From: an uncultured Paracoccaceae bacterium
GTDB lineage: Bacteria; Pseudomonadota; Alphaproteobacteria; Rhodobacterales; Rhodobacteraceae
DNA: 5,974 bases
Reading direction: 5' to 3'
NCBI GenBank assembly: GCA_913054485.1
Contig: CAJXHQ010000211.1
Location: 1-5,974 of the forward strand
Notes under the pieces: model-generated
The model's input: only the letters and a program-made list of their open reading frames with translations
Database searches by the model: none
What the model was told of the DNA's origin: nothing
Shown here: piece after piece, positions 1 through 5,974 of the stretch
Layout: each line of letters opens with the position of its first letter
How positions within the stretch are numbered: the first letter of the stretch is position 1
Made by a program: the position numbers and the translations under genes

Positions 1-61
1 AAAAACCAGTAATAGCGCAACTTGAGGCACTTACGCACGATATCGGGCAGTCGTTACTTGT

Positions 62-67
62 GGGGGG
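62..67 (+). promoter_or_regulatory. Shine-Dalgarno site deciding the start of the first LuxR-type gene
   Basis: A run of six G residues sits 7 nt before the ATG at 75. The reading frame also opens with a GTG at 60, but that GTG overlaps this G-run and has no ribosome-binding site of its own, so ATG 75 is preferred. No convincing -35/-10 pair was found in the 61 bases before it; TTGAGG at 22-27 has no partner at normal spacing. Confidence 0.6.
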
Positions 68-74
68 TAGCACA

Positions 75-917
75 ATGGGGACTGCTGCACGTTTTGACGA
101 CTTCAATACGATTCAATCTGCCGAGATCGGCCTGATCCCGCCAATGGCGCGTTGGTGCGAATGCCTGCATGGCTGCGCGCCCTTCCGGGACGCTCTGGAG
201 GCCATCACCAAAGCCATCGGCGCCGAGGCGGCTGCTGTCTGCCGAATCTCTTCTGCGGATCGGGTAAGGTCCGGCTCGCTTTTCTACGACTGCCGGCCTG
301 CCAGCACGGGTGTGAAGCGTCTGACCCAGTCATTTGCTCATGCCGTGCTTGGCACCTATGTCGACAAGGCCAAACCGGGGATGATCTGGTACAAGTCAAT
401 GTCGGGTCATTTCGAGGACCCTGCGCTGGAGAACTTCCACCAGTCCCGCGGCCTGACCGATCTTGCGGTCATCCCGCTGACGTCCGGCAACGGCGCAACC
501 GATGTGCTGGAGTTTCACTTCGCCCGCCAGCCGGGTCCGATGCAGCAAGCGCTGCTCAACATGATTGCCGACACCTTTGTGCGCACCTGGTCAAACCGGG
601 CGCCGGGGCTCTACATGGAGGCCTGCCTGAGCAACCGCCGCGCCCGTGCTGCTGCCGCGCCTGATGCGCTGCTGCTGAGCATGGAGAACCCGGCACAGCT
701 GAGCCGGGCCGAATACCGGGTCTGTGTTCTGCTGAGCAAGGGGCAGACAGCCAAACGGGTGGTGCGGCAGCTCGGCATTTCAAACTCGACGCTGCGCACC
801 CATCTGCGTAACATCTACGCAAAAACCGGGGTCGGGAGCATGTCTGAACTGGTCTACCGGCTTGTTTCTATGGAAGGCACAGCGCCTGCCCGCATGGATC
901 AAGGATCCGCGGCATGA
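75..917 (+). CDS. LuxR-family transcriptional regulator with N-terminal sensor-like domain
   Basis: This 280-residue protein has a C-terminal LuxR/GerE-type helix-turn-helix at about residues 209-263. It opens with LSRAEYRV, has the turn LGIS, the recognition helix NSTLRTHLRNIY, and then KTGV. The N-terminal ~180 residues are of the size and position of the alpha/beta sensor domain of LuxR proteins (autoinducer-binding or GAF-like), but I cannot place the conserved acyl-homoserine-lactone pocket residues with confidence, so the ligand is unknown. It should act in the cytoplasm as a DNA-binding regulator. A short alanine-rich linker (about residues 190-200) joins the two parts. The gene is first in a plus-strand run of five, and its stop overlaps the next start by ATGA, so it is probably co-transcribed with the prepilin peptidase and may regulate the whole unit. 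The alternative GTG start at 60 would add five residues. The family call is firm; ligand and targets are not known. Confidence 0.88.
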   Translation: MGTAARFDDFNTIQSAEIGLIPPMARWCECLHGCAPFRDALEAITKAIGAEAAAVCRISSADRVRSGSLFYDCRPASTGVKRLTQSFAHAVLGTYVDKAKPGMIWYKSMSGHFEDPALENFHQSRGLTDLAVIPLTSGNGATDVLEFHFARQPGPMQQALLNMIADTFVRTWSNRAPGLYMEACLSNRRARAAAAPDALLLSMENPAQLSRAEYRVCVLLSKGQTAKRVVRQLGISNSTLRTHLRNIYAKTGVGSMSELVYRLVSMEGTAPARMDQGSAA

Positions 918-1414
918 GCGGCGGCTGGCAGCCACTTCTCCCGATGATCGGGGCCGCGCCTCTGCTTGTTTATATGGCCTATGAGGATCTCCGGCATCTT
1001 CGGATCGCCAACCTGAATGTGCTCTGCCTGACCGGTATCTTTGCAGTCTCGCTGCTGATTTTGGAGTGGCCGGAAGCGGGATTCAGACTGGCGGCAGCTG
1101 GCAGTGTTTTCTTCCTGGCACTCATCCTTTTTGCAGCCCGGCTGATAGCCGGCGGAGACGTCAAGATGCTGGCCGCGGTCATGCTCTTTGTTCCCTCCGG
1201 GAGCCTGCAGGGGTTTTCGCTCAGCCTTTCGATTGGCATTTGCCTGTCCGTTGCCCTGCTTGCAGCGGTGCGTACCGTTGGACCGGGCCGTTTCTCTGAC
1301 TGGGAAGGCTTCGCCAGGGCCGGCTTGCCGATGGCTCCGAGTATCTGCGCGGGCGCCTTGCTTGCGCCCTTCGTGCGGCAGCTGCTGAACAGCGGAGGCG
1401 GGCTCTCCTCGTGA
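914..1414 (+). CDS. CpaA/TadV-type prepilin peptidase (A24 aspartic protease family)
   Basis: This 166-residue, strongly hydrophobic protein is predicted to span the inner membrane several times. It carries the two aspartates expected of A24 peptidases: D25 in YEDLRHLRI after the first membrane segment, and D82 in GGDVKML. The LPMAPSICAG stretch near residue 140 fits the family's late membrane segment. Family members cut the leader of type IV prepilins or pseudopilins at the cytoplasmic face of the membrane. The length fits the short CpaA/TadV class, which lacks the N-terminal methyltransferase domain of PilD. Its ATG overlaps the upstream regulator's stop (ATGA), with AAGGA at 901-905 as ribosome-binding site. 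No pilin, ATPase or secretin gene of a Tad locus lies in the window, so the substrate must be encoded elsewhere or may be unconventional. I infer peptidase activity from the motifs; the symbol is left blank because several paralogues (cpaA, tadV) are possible. Confidence 0.85.
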   Translation: MSGGWQPLLPMIGAAPLLVYMAYEDLRHLRIANLNVLCLTGIFAVSLLILEWPEAGFRLAAAGSVFFLALILFAARLIAGGDVKMLAAVMLFVPSGSLQGFSLSLSIGICLSVALLAAVRTVGPGRFSDWEGFARAGLPMAPSICAGALLAPFVRQLLNSGGGLSS

Positions 1415-1445
1415 CACACAAACTTCGGAAGGATCTGAACAGGAG

Positions 1446-1550
1446 ATGCGAATCGGCCGGGCAAAAAACACGCGGCACCAAGGTCCGCTCAGCCGGCAAA
1501 ACCCGAATTTGTCAGCTTGCCAGGAAAATGGCATTGTTATCCCATGCTGA
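1446..1550 (+). CDS. Possible 34-residue leader ORF before the adaptor gene
   Basis: Within the 129-nt gap between the prepilin peptidase and the adaptor gene, an ATG at 1446 opens a 34-codon frame that ends at TGA 1548-1550, overlapping the adaptor's proposed ATG at 1544. The product is basic and polar (begins MRIGRAKNTR) with no membrane segment or recognisable domain. AGGAG at 1441-1445 directly abuts the ATG, closer than a working ribosome-binding site normally sits. The attraction of the ORF is its geometry: the adaptor ATG lacks its own Shine-Dalgarno sequence, so translation ending here could couple to it. It may equally be a chance frame. Confidence 0.18.
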   Translation: MRIGRAKNTRHQGPLSRQNPNLSACQENGIVIPC

Positions 1551-2872
1551 AAACACTGACCCTCTTGCTCGCAGGGGGAGCTGTGGTTGCATATGTTGCG
1601 TCGGGCAAGATAGAGCCGGAAGCGGACATAGCTTATGTTACTGCCCCTGTGGAATACGGCCGGCTGGAGGAAACCGTCACCTCAACCGGGACCGTAGGTG
1701 CGCTCTTGAGCGTGGATGTCAGCTCGCAGGTGTCAGGGCGGATCACCAAAGTGCTGGCGGATTTCAATGACCGGGTCACGGAAGGCCAGCCTCTTGCCAG
1801 GATTGACCGACAAGCTTTTGAAGCCCGCGTGGCAGAGGCCCGGGCCGCGGTGGCAATCGCGCTTGCTAGCGTCGATATGCAGAAAGCCGCGCTTCGGCGC
1901 GCTGAGGTGCAGATAGAGGCTGCCGAGCTTGAGCTTGCGGTCCTGAAGGCCAGGATTGCACAAGGCGAAGCCGGTTTGAAAGTGGCCTTGTCCAGCCTGA
2001 CCCGCAAAAAAGAGCTGCTGAAATCCGGCACGGTTTCCTCTGCGGATATCGAGGATGAGCAGGCCAAGGTGGATATTGCCCGGGCCTGGGTCTGGGAAAT
2101 CGAAGCACTGCACGCCGCCGCTGAAAAGCAGGTGCATGGTGCTGAGGCGGATCTGCGGCAGGCTATGGCTGAACTGGCTGCGGCAGAAGCAAATGTGCCG
2201 CAGCGGCAGGCCTTGCTGAGGCTTGCCGAAGTCGAGCTGGAGCGGACGACAATCCGGTCACCGATCGACGGGGTGATCATCAGCCGCAGCATTGATGCGG
2301 GGCAAACAGTTGCGGCCGCCCTGGAGGCACCGGTGCTCTTCACCATCGCCCAGGCCCTGGACCGGATGGTTGTCCACGTCAGCGTCGATGAGACTGACAT
2401 CGGGCAGGTCAAGGAAGGACAGACTGCCAGTCTGAGGATCGAGGCATTTCCCGGCCGCATCTTCAGAGGAGAGGTCAGCGAAATCCGCAAGTCTGCGCGC
2501 GTTCTCCACAATGTCGTCACCTACACAGTTGTCATCAGCACAGAAAACCTGGGAGAGCTTCTGTTCCCCGGCATGACCGCATTGGTCACGATCAGCATTC
2601 GAGCCTCCGAACCGACACTGAAGGTCCCGACAGAGGCGCTGGCATTTGTCCCATCCTCCCCGTCCCAAGCAGATCCGCAGGAAGGCGGTCCCCACCTATG
2701 GCTTCTGTCCCCGGACGGCGCGCCGTCGCCGGTGCCCATCCGAACCGGGGACCAGGATGCGAGCCATACCGGTGTAAAGGGAGAGGGGCTCAAGGAAGGA
2801 CAGGCGGTCATCCTCGGCGAATATCAGAAACGGAAGCCGGGCGGTTTCCTGCGGCTGCAAATGAGCGAGTAG
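1544..2872 (+). CDS. macA: MacA-type periplasmic adaptor subunit (HlyD/RND membrane-fusion family)
   Basis: This 442-residue protein links an inner-membrane MacB-type transporter to an outer-membrane channel. Residues 3-20 form a single hydrophobic N-terminal anchor with no lipobox cysteine. Residues about 35-90 give the first half of the biotinyl-lipoyl-like domain (VSSQVSGRITKV, then VTEGQPLARID). Residues about 91-235 are an alanine/glutamate-rich alpha-helical hairpin that should form the coiled coil. The second lipoyl half follows (TTIRSPIDGVIISRSIDAGQTV, 235-256), then a beta-barrel (about 275-352) and a membrane-proximal domain (VPTEALAF, then GLKEGQAVILGEY). This domain order is that of MacA. 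ATG 1544 is chosen because it directly precedes the hydrophobic anchor; an in-frame TTG at 1517 would add nine residues but also lacks a clear ribosome-binding site. The ATPase gene starts 6 nt downstream. The substrate is not evident, and macrolide export should not be assumed. Confidence 0.92.
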   Translation: MLKTLTLLLAGGAVVAYVASGKIEPEADIAYVTAPVEYGRLEETVTSTGTVGALLSVDVSSQVSGRITKVLADFNDRVTEGQPLARIDRQAFEARVAEARAAVAIALASVDMQKAALRRAEVQIEAAELELAVLKARIAQGEAGLKVALSSLTRKKELLKSGTVSSADIEDEQAKVDIARAWVWEIEALHAAAEKQVHGAEADLRQAMAELAAAEANVPQRQALLRLAEVELERTTIRSPIDGVIISRSIDAGQTVAAALEAPVLFTIAQALDRMVVHVSVDETDIGQVKEGQTASLRIEAFPGRIFRGEVSEIRKSARVLHNVVTYTVVISTENLGELLFPGMTALVTISIRASEPTLKVPTEALAFVPSSPSQADPQEGGPHLWLLSPDGAPSPVPIRTGDQDASHTGVKGEGLKEGQAVILGEYQKRKPGGFLRLQMSE

Positions 2873-2878
2873 AGCGTC

Positions 2879-3844
2879 ATGTTGCTAGAAGCCAAGAACA
2901 TATCGCGCAGTTATGGCAAGGACGGCTTGAAAGTAGACGCCCTCCAGCGCAGCAGCCTGTCAATTGATAAAGGGGACTTTATCGCCATCATGGGGCCTTC
3001 GGGGTCCGGCAAAACCACTCTCATGAACCTTCTTGGCCTTCTGGACCAGCCGAGCTTCGGCACGGTTTATGTCCACGGCAAGCGGACCGGGGATCTGACA
3101 GAAGAACAACGTTCAGCCCTGCGCAACCAGACCTTTGGTTTTGTCTTTCAGGCCAGTAATCTGCTTCCCCGCTATACCGCATTTGAAAATGTTGAACTGC
3201 CGCTTGTCTATGCTGGAGTACCCCGCAGAAGCCGGGAGGAAAGAGTTGCGGAGGCCCTGCGCAGCGTCGGTGTGGACCATCGGGCGGCCCACATGCCGGC
3301 CCAGCTGTCAGGCGGCGAACAGCAACGGGTAGCCATCGCGCGCGCCTTGGTGAACCGGCCCGGCATAATTCTGGCAGATGAGCCGACCGGGGCGCTCGAC
3401 AGTGAGCGCGGGAAAACGATCTTGCATTTGTTCAGGGAGATCAACGAGGCGGGCAAGGCAATTGTGATGGTCACCCATGATCCTTTGGTTGCCGCCCACG
3501 CGAAACATGTGATCCGGATGTGCGACGGGCGGATCGAAGCTGCTGGTCTTTCGGACATCCCGCCGCGGTTCAAGACAAGCAGAGAGCCGGTCCTGCAACT
3601 TCATCCCGCGGGGACTTCCACACCCGGCGGAAAAGGCCCGAAGTTCAAAACATGCAGAACTCCTCTGGCTGCTGGTTTGGACGGTCAGCGGGCTTTTACT
3701 GCGGCCCAAGAGCTTCTGTTCCGCTCGTGCCGCGGGGCAGACCGGCCAACTGGCCGCAAGTCAGCCACCAAGCCTGAGAAGCCGCTTCCTGCTTCCCAGC
3801 TTGACGTTAAAACGCTGTTGCAAAACGGAAAACCGCGACCATGA
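2879..3844 (+). CDS. MacB-type ABC transporter ATP-binding protein with C-terminal extension
   Basis: This 321-residue protein has all the ATPase landmarks: Walker A GPSGSGKT (39-46), Q-loop Q91 in FVFQASNLLP, signature LSGGEQQ (143-149), Walker B IILADEP with catalytic E168, D-loop GALDS (171-175) and switch H200 in MVTHDP. The sequence is that of the MacB/LolD/FtsE-like group. It should hydrolyse ATP at the cytoplasmic face and drive the adjoining permease. In E. coli MacB the ATPase and permease are one polypeptide; here they are separate. The catalytic domain ends near residue 222 (CDGRIEAAG). The remaining ~97 residues are rich in proline, lysine, arginine, serine and threonine, with no family I recognise. 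The gene starts 6 nt after the adaptor stop with only a weak GAG ahead of it, suggesting translational coupling. Its stop overlaps the permease start by ATGA. Confidence 0.93.
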   Translation: MLLEAKNISRSYGKDGLKVDALQRSSLSIDKGDFIAIMGPSGSGKTTLMNLLGLLDQPSFGTVYVHGKRTGDLTEEQRSALRNQTFGFVFQASNLLPRYTAFENVELPLVYAGVPRRSREERVAEALRSVGVDHRAAHMPAQLSGGEQQRVAIARALVNRPGIILADEPTGALDSERGKTILHLFREINEAGKAIVMVTHDPLVAAHAKHVIRMCDGRIEAAGLSDIPPRFKTSREPVLQLHPAGTSTPGGKGPKFKTCRTPLAAGLDGQRAFTAAQELLFRSCRGADRPTGRKSATKPEKPLPASQLDVKTLLQNGKPRP

Positions 3845-5073
3845 GCGGGCAGGAGAACCTGAAAATTGCCTGGCGAGCTTTGACGGCCAACCTGTTGCGC
3901 AGTGCCCTGACAATGCTTGGCATCGTGATCGGAGTTGGCTCGGTCATTGCCATGGTCGCCTTTGCCACAGGGGCGCAGCACGAAATCGAACAGCAGATCC
4001 AGGCGCTCGGTTCGCGCATCCTGATTGTCACCCCGCAAGCGGATCAGTTGGCCGGAGAAAGCAGCGGGCGGGCGCGGCGCGCACGGCTGACCTCCGCCGA
4101 TGCAGAAGCATTGGTTGCGCTGCCCCTGGTCGCTGCTGCCGCCCCGGTGGTGCAAGGCCGCGTTCCTGTCGTGAAAGCCAACAGGGCCGTCCGCGCCGTG
4201 GTCGAGGGCACGACCCCCGGATACTTCCTTGTCCGCGACTGGAACCTGGCCGCAGGCCGGATGTTCTCGTCGCGCGAGCAAACCGGCGCGGTAAAAGTCG
4301 CCATCCTGGGTCACGAGTCCGCCCGGCAGCTGTTCGGCCCGCGGGACCCTGTGGGGCAGCAGGTCCGCATTCTGACGGTCTATTTCGAAGTTATTGCCGT
4401 CTTGGAGAAAAAGGGCGCAGGCGGCACTGCCAGTTCGCAGGATTTATCCGTATTTGTTCCGCTCAGCACTGCCCGCAAGCGGCTGATCGGGAACGCAAAT
4501 GCCGCACGCTGGGACGCAGTGGACTTTGTCGTGATCAAGGCTTCACCGGATGCAGGAGTTGCTGCGGCAGCAGCGCAGGTCCGGAATGGCTTGCGCCGAA
4601 GCCACCGGATACCGGCAGGCAGGCCCGATGATTTCTCTGTTTCCGACCCGGCGGCCATGCTGTCGGCGGATCATGCGGTCAGCCGGACGGCAGGCTGGCT
4701 GCTGGCGGGTATTGCCTCGGTCTCGCTGCTTGTCGGCGGTATCGGCATCATGAACATCATGCTGGTGTCCGTCACCGAACGCACCCGGGAAATCGGCCTC
4801 AGGATTGCAATCGGGGCAAGCCCGGCCCGCGTGCGGGCGCAATTCCTCATCGAGGCCGTTATCCTCTGCCTCGCCGGCGGCGCAGCCGGCCTGGCCGCCG
4901 GGGCTGCAGCAGCAATTGCTGCCGGGCGTGTTGCCGGGTGGCCTGTCCAGCTCGACCTGACATCTGTTGCCGGAGCAATCCTGCTGTCCAGCCTGGTGGG
5001 ATTGATTTTCGGGTATGTGCCTGCGCGCCGGGCATCAAAGATGGATCCGGTGCAGGCCTTGCGGACAGAGTAG
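3841..5073 (+). CDS. MacB-type ABC transporter permease (FtsX-like)
   Basis: This 410-residue protein has the MacB topology. One membrane helix lies near the N-terminus (about 21-43, SALTMLGIVIGVGSVIAMVA), followed by a large periplasmic domain (about 44-283, MacB_PCD type). Three helices come at the C-terminus (about 286-308, 332-362 and 375-395). Conserved family stretches are visible: GGIGIMNIMLVSVTERTREI followed by GLRIAIGA, and PARRASKMDPVQALR at the end. With the upstream ATPase and adaptor it should make a mechanotransmission-type exporter moving substrates from the periplasm or membrane outward, probably through a TolC-like channel encoded elsewhere. The start is fixed by the ATGA overlap with the ATPase gene and by GGAAAA at 3827-3832. 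The gene is intact and is the last of the plus-strand run. The lipoprotein-releasing LolC/E proteins share this fold, but the linked MacA adaptor argues for the MacB class. Confidence 0.92.
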   Translation: MSGQENLKIAWRALTANLLRSALTMLGIVIGVGSVIAMVAFATGAQHEIEQQIQALGSRILIVTPQADQLAGESSGRARRARLTSADAEALVALPLVAAAAPVVQGRVPVVKANRAVRAVVEGTTPGYFLVRDWNLAAGRMFSSREQTGAVKVAILGHESARQLFGPRDPVGQQVRILTVYFEVIAVLEKKGAGGTASSQDLSVFVPLSTARKRLIGNANAARWDAVDFVVIKASPDAGVAAAAAQVRNGLRRSHRIPAGRPDDFSVSDPAAMLSADHAVSRTAGWLLAGIASVSLLVGGIGIMNIMLVSVTERTREIGLRIAIGASPARVRAQFLIEAVILCLAGGAAGLAAGAAAAIAAGRVAGWPVQLDLTSVAGAILLSSLVGLIFGYVPARRASKMDPVQALRTE

Positions 5074-5110
5074 CACTCTCTGCCCGGATTCTGTCCCGGC
5101 CGTTCAGGCT

Positions 5111-5148
5111 GCGGGCCCTATCGGGCCCGCTGGGCAATTAATTGTTTT
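5111..5148 (+). terminator. Candidate hairpin terminator between convergent genes
   Basis: The arms GCGGGCCC (5111-5118) and GGGCCCGC (5123-5130) are perfect complements around the 4-nt loop TATC. Downstream on the plus strand is a palindromic CAATTAATTG (5135-5144) and then TTTTT (5144-5148). The position, 38 nt after the permease stop, fits termination of the plus-strand unit. The T-run begins 13 nt after the stem rather than at once, so it is not a textbook intrinsic terminator. On the minus strand the hairpin follows the small secreted gene's stop but has no T-run. Confidence 0.4.
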
Positions 5149-5461
5149 TCCCGCCCGCGTGAGGCGCACCCCAGGCGTTGGGGTTGGGGTTGCTGTTCGG
5201 AATTTCGTGAACTGTCGGCCAGGGGTGTACCCCGCCACATGGCCCAGATGCGTCAACCGGACCAAAAGGCGTGCCTTCGTTTGCCGCAGCTTTCGCTCGG
5301 CCGCCGTTGGAGTTGATATCACCCCCGCCTGCCGGTTCAGGTATAGACTGGTATTTTCCCGACGCTTCATTGTAGACGCAATCGCCATGGTGGGCCCAGC
5401 CGGGGGCGGCAAGAGCGAAAACCGCAACTGCACAGGATGCTGCAAAAACCACTTTGTTCAT
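5138..5461 (-). CDS. Small secreted protein of unknown function
   Basis: This 107-residue protein begins with a clear signal peptide: MNK, then a hydrophobic stretch of about residues 4-19, and a likely signal peptidase I cut after PGWA at residue 23. The mature ~84 residues begin HHGDC and are rich in Gly, Asn, Pro and Ala. They hold only two cysteines (C28 and C75), which could form one disulfide in the periplasm, and several histidines. Near the C-terminus is an NSNPNPN run. I recognise no family. The start at 5461 is chosen over in-frame upstream ATGs (5473 and 5518) because GGAGGA lies just ahead of it and the signal peptide begins there. It lies 71 nt downstream of a LuxR-type gene on the same strand and converges on the transporter unit. 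A role in metal binding or in the cell envelope is only a guess from the HH/Cys content. Confidence 0.75.
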   Translation of the reverse strand: MNKVVFAASCAVAVFALAAPGWAHHGDCVYNEASGKYQSIPEPAGGGDINSNGGRAKAAANEGTPFGPVDASGPCGGVHPWPTVHEIPNSNPNPNAWGAPHAGGKNN

Positions 5462-5463
5462 TA

Positions 5464-5472
5464 CTTCCTCCA
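5464..5472 (-). promoter_or_regulatory. Strong Shine-Dalgarno site for the small secreted protein
   Basis: On the minus strand TGGAGGAAG precedes the ATG at 5461 at good spacing (GGAGG about 6 nt away). It is the best ribosome-binding site in the window. It decides the start in favour of the signal-peptide methionine and suggests efficient translation. Confidence 0.65.
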
Positions 5473-5532
5473 TCGAAACAAGAATGGCCCGATGAAAGCA
5501 AATTCCGTGCCTTGTCACATCGCTTGCTTGAG

Positions 5533-5974
5533 TTAGACCGCGCTGCCCTCTGGATCCCTCAAATGAGGGATGGGCATGTGTTCGACTTGAGCCACCAGGG
5601 CGGCAAGCTGGTTTTGGCGGTGCGTGTCGGTTTTCTGAAACACGGCCCGCAGGTGGCTACGCGCGGTCCAGATCGATATCCCCAAATCCTTGGCTGCGGT
5701 TCTGAGGCTTTCCCCCCTGCCGATGATCCGTGCCAGCCCGGCCTCTGCCGGGGTCAAATGAAACTGCCGCTGCAAGAGACCTTCACAATGATCCGGGAGC
5801 GTTTGGACTTCCCTGAAGTATAGCAATACCCAGGCTCCCTCCAGTTTTGCCCTCAGGCCTTGCGGCACCGGAAGGGCATCCACGTACAGGTGATTGTCTC
5901 CGGAGGTGCTGATCTGCAAGGGCGCCGGCAGGCTTCCAGGGCATCCGCAGGCCAGCCTGTAGGAGGATTCCACG
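5533..5974 (-). CDS. LuxR-type helix-turn-helix regulator, 5' end outside the window
   Basis: The visible ~146 C-terminal residues end in a LuxR/GerE-type helix-turn-helix: FHLTPAEAGLARIIGRGESL, then AAKDLGISIWTARSHLRAVF and QKTDTHRQNQLAALV. The preceding stretch (YVDALPVPQGL, then GAWVLLYFRE) resembles the beta-strand end of the PAS-like domain found before this HTH in many alphaproteobacterial regulators. Such proteins are commonly 300-400 residues long, so the gene most likely continues past 5974. A GTG at 5973 is only a nominal start. The HTH shares a pattern with that of the first gene in the window (LGIS, T, R, HLR, KT at matching positions; about 16 identical in 45 by hand alignment). 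It is transcribed toward the small secreted gene, which it may control or be co-transcribed with. Confidence 0.82.
   Translation of the reverse strand, partial: VESSYRLACGCPGSLPAPLQISTSGDNHLYVDALPVPQGLRAKLEGAWVLLYFREVQTLPDHCEGLLQRQFHLTPAEAGLARIIGRGESLRTAAKDLGISIWTARSHLRAVFQKTDTHRQNQLAALVAQVEHMPIPHLRDPEGSAV

Noticed and set aside
22..43. TTGAGG and GATATC as a promoter for the first gene
   Set aside because: Spacing between the two elements is about 11 nt, too short for a sigma-70 promoter, and neither is close to consensus.
899..1534. Minus-strand open frame of 211 codons opposite the prepilin peptidase
   Set aside because: It is antisense to a gene with clear A24 motifs, has a polar low-complexity composition rich in Q, R, K and E without domains, and is explained by high-GC codon bias.
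1411..1770. GTG-started 119-codon frame overlapping the prepilin peptidase stop by GTGA
   Set aside because: The overlap looks like translational coupling, but the frame runs over 220 nt into the adaptor gene and its product is cysteine/arginine-rich with no domain.
1633..2520. Minus-strand open frame of 295 codons opposite the adaptor gene
   Set aside because: Serine/alanine-rich shadow of the coiled-coil coding region, with no recognisable motif; the plus-strand MacA-type protein fully explains the DNA.
3801..4631. Plus-strand 276-codon frame overlapping the permease
   Set aside because: Arginine/glycine/cysteine-rich composition typical of an out-of-frame high-GC shadow; it overlaps the well-conserved permease frame.
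5462..5532. Possible regulatory hairpin or separate promoter between the right-edge LuxR gene and the small secreted gene
   Set aside because: Only a 5-bp CGATG/CATCG pair and weak TTGCTT-like hexamers are present; nothing is strong enough to call.

Overview
The window is high-GC (roughly 60% by eye), densely packed DNA. It reads like an alphaproteobacterium, most plausibly a marine Rhodobacteraceae (roseobacter-type) genome. That assignment rests on protein style (two LuxR-type helix-turn-helix domains with a GIS..T.R.HLR....KT recognition region, a stand-alone CpaA-type prepilin peptidase) and on codon use; no rRNA or other phylogenetic marker is present.

Positions 75-5073 hold five plus-strand genes that look like one transcription unit. 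First is a LuxR-family regulator (75-917). Its stop overlaps the start of a short CpaA/TadV-type prepilin peptidase (914-1414) by ATGA. After a 129-nt gap with one possible tiny ORF comes a MacAB-like tripartite efflux/export set: a MacA-type periplasmic adaptor (1544-2872), a MacB-type ATPase as a separate protein with an odd ~97-residue C-terminal tail (2879-3844), and a MacB-type permease (3841-5073) that again overlaps its upstream neighbour by ATGA. No outer-membrane TolC-type channel and no pilin is present in the window.

A GC-rich hairpin with a T-run (5111-5148) lies between this unit and a convergent minus-strand pair. The pair is a truncated LuxR-type regulator entering from the right edge (5974 down to 5533) and, 71 nt downstream of it, a small secreted protein of unknown function (5461 down to 5138). 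The adaptor, ATPase and permease should together form an ATP-driven exporter acting on a periplasmic or envelope substrate. The first regulator is the obvious candidate controller of the plus-strand unit, and the right-edge regulator of the small secreted protein. The substrate, the role of the prepilin peptidase beside an exporter, and the small secreted protein are the unexplained parts.

No tRNA, rRNA, CRISPR array, insertion sequence or attachment site was seen.
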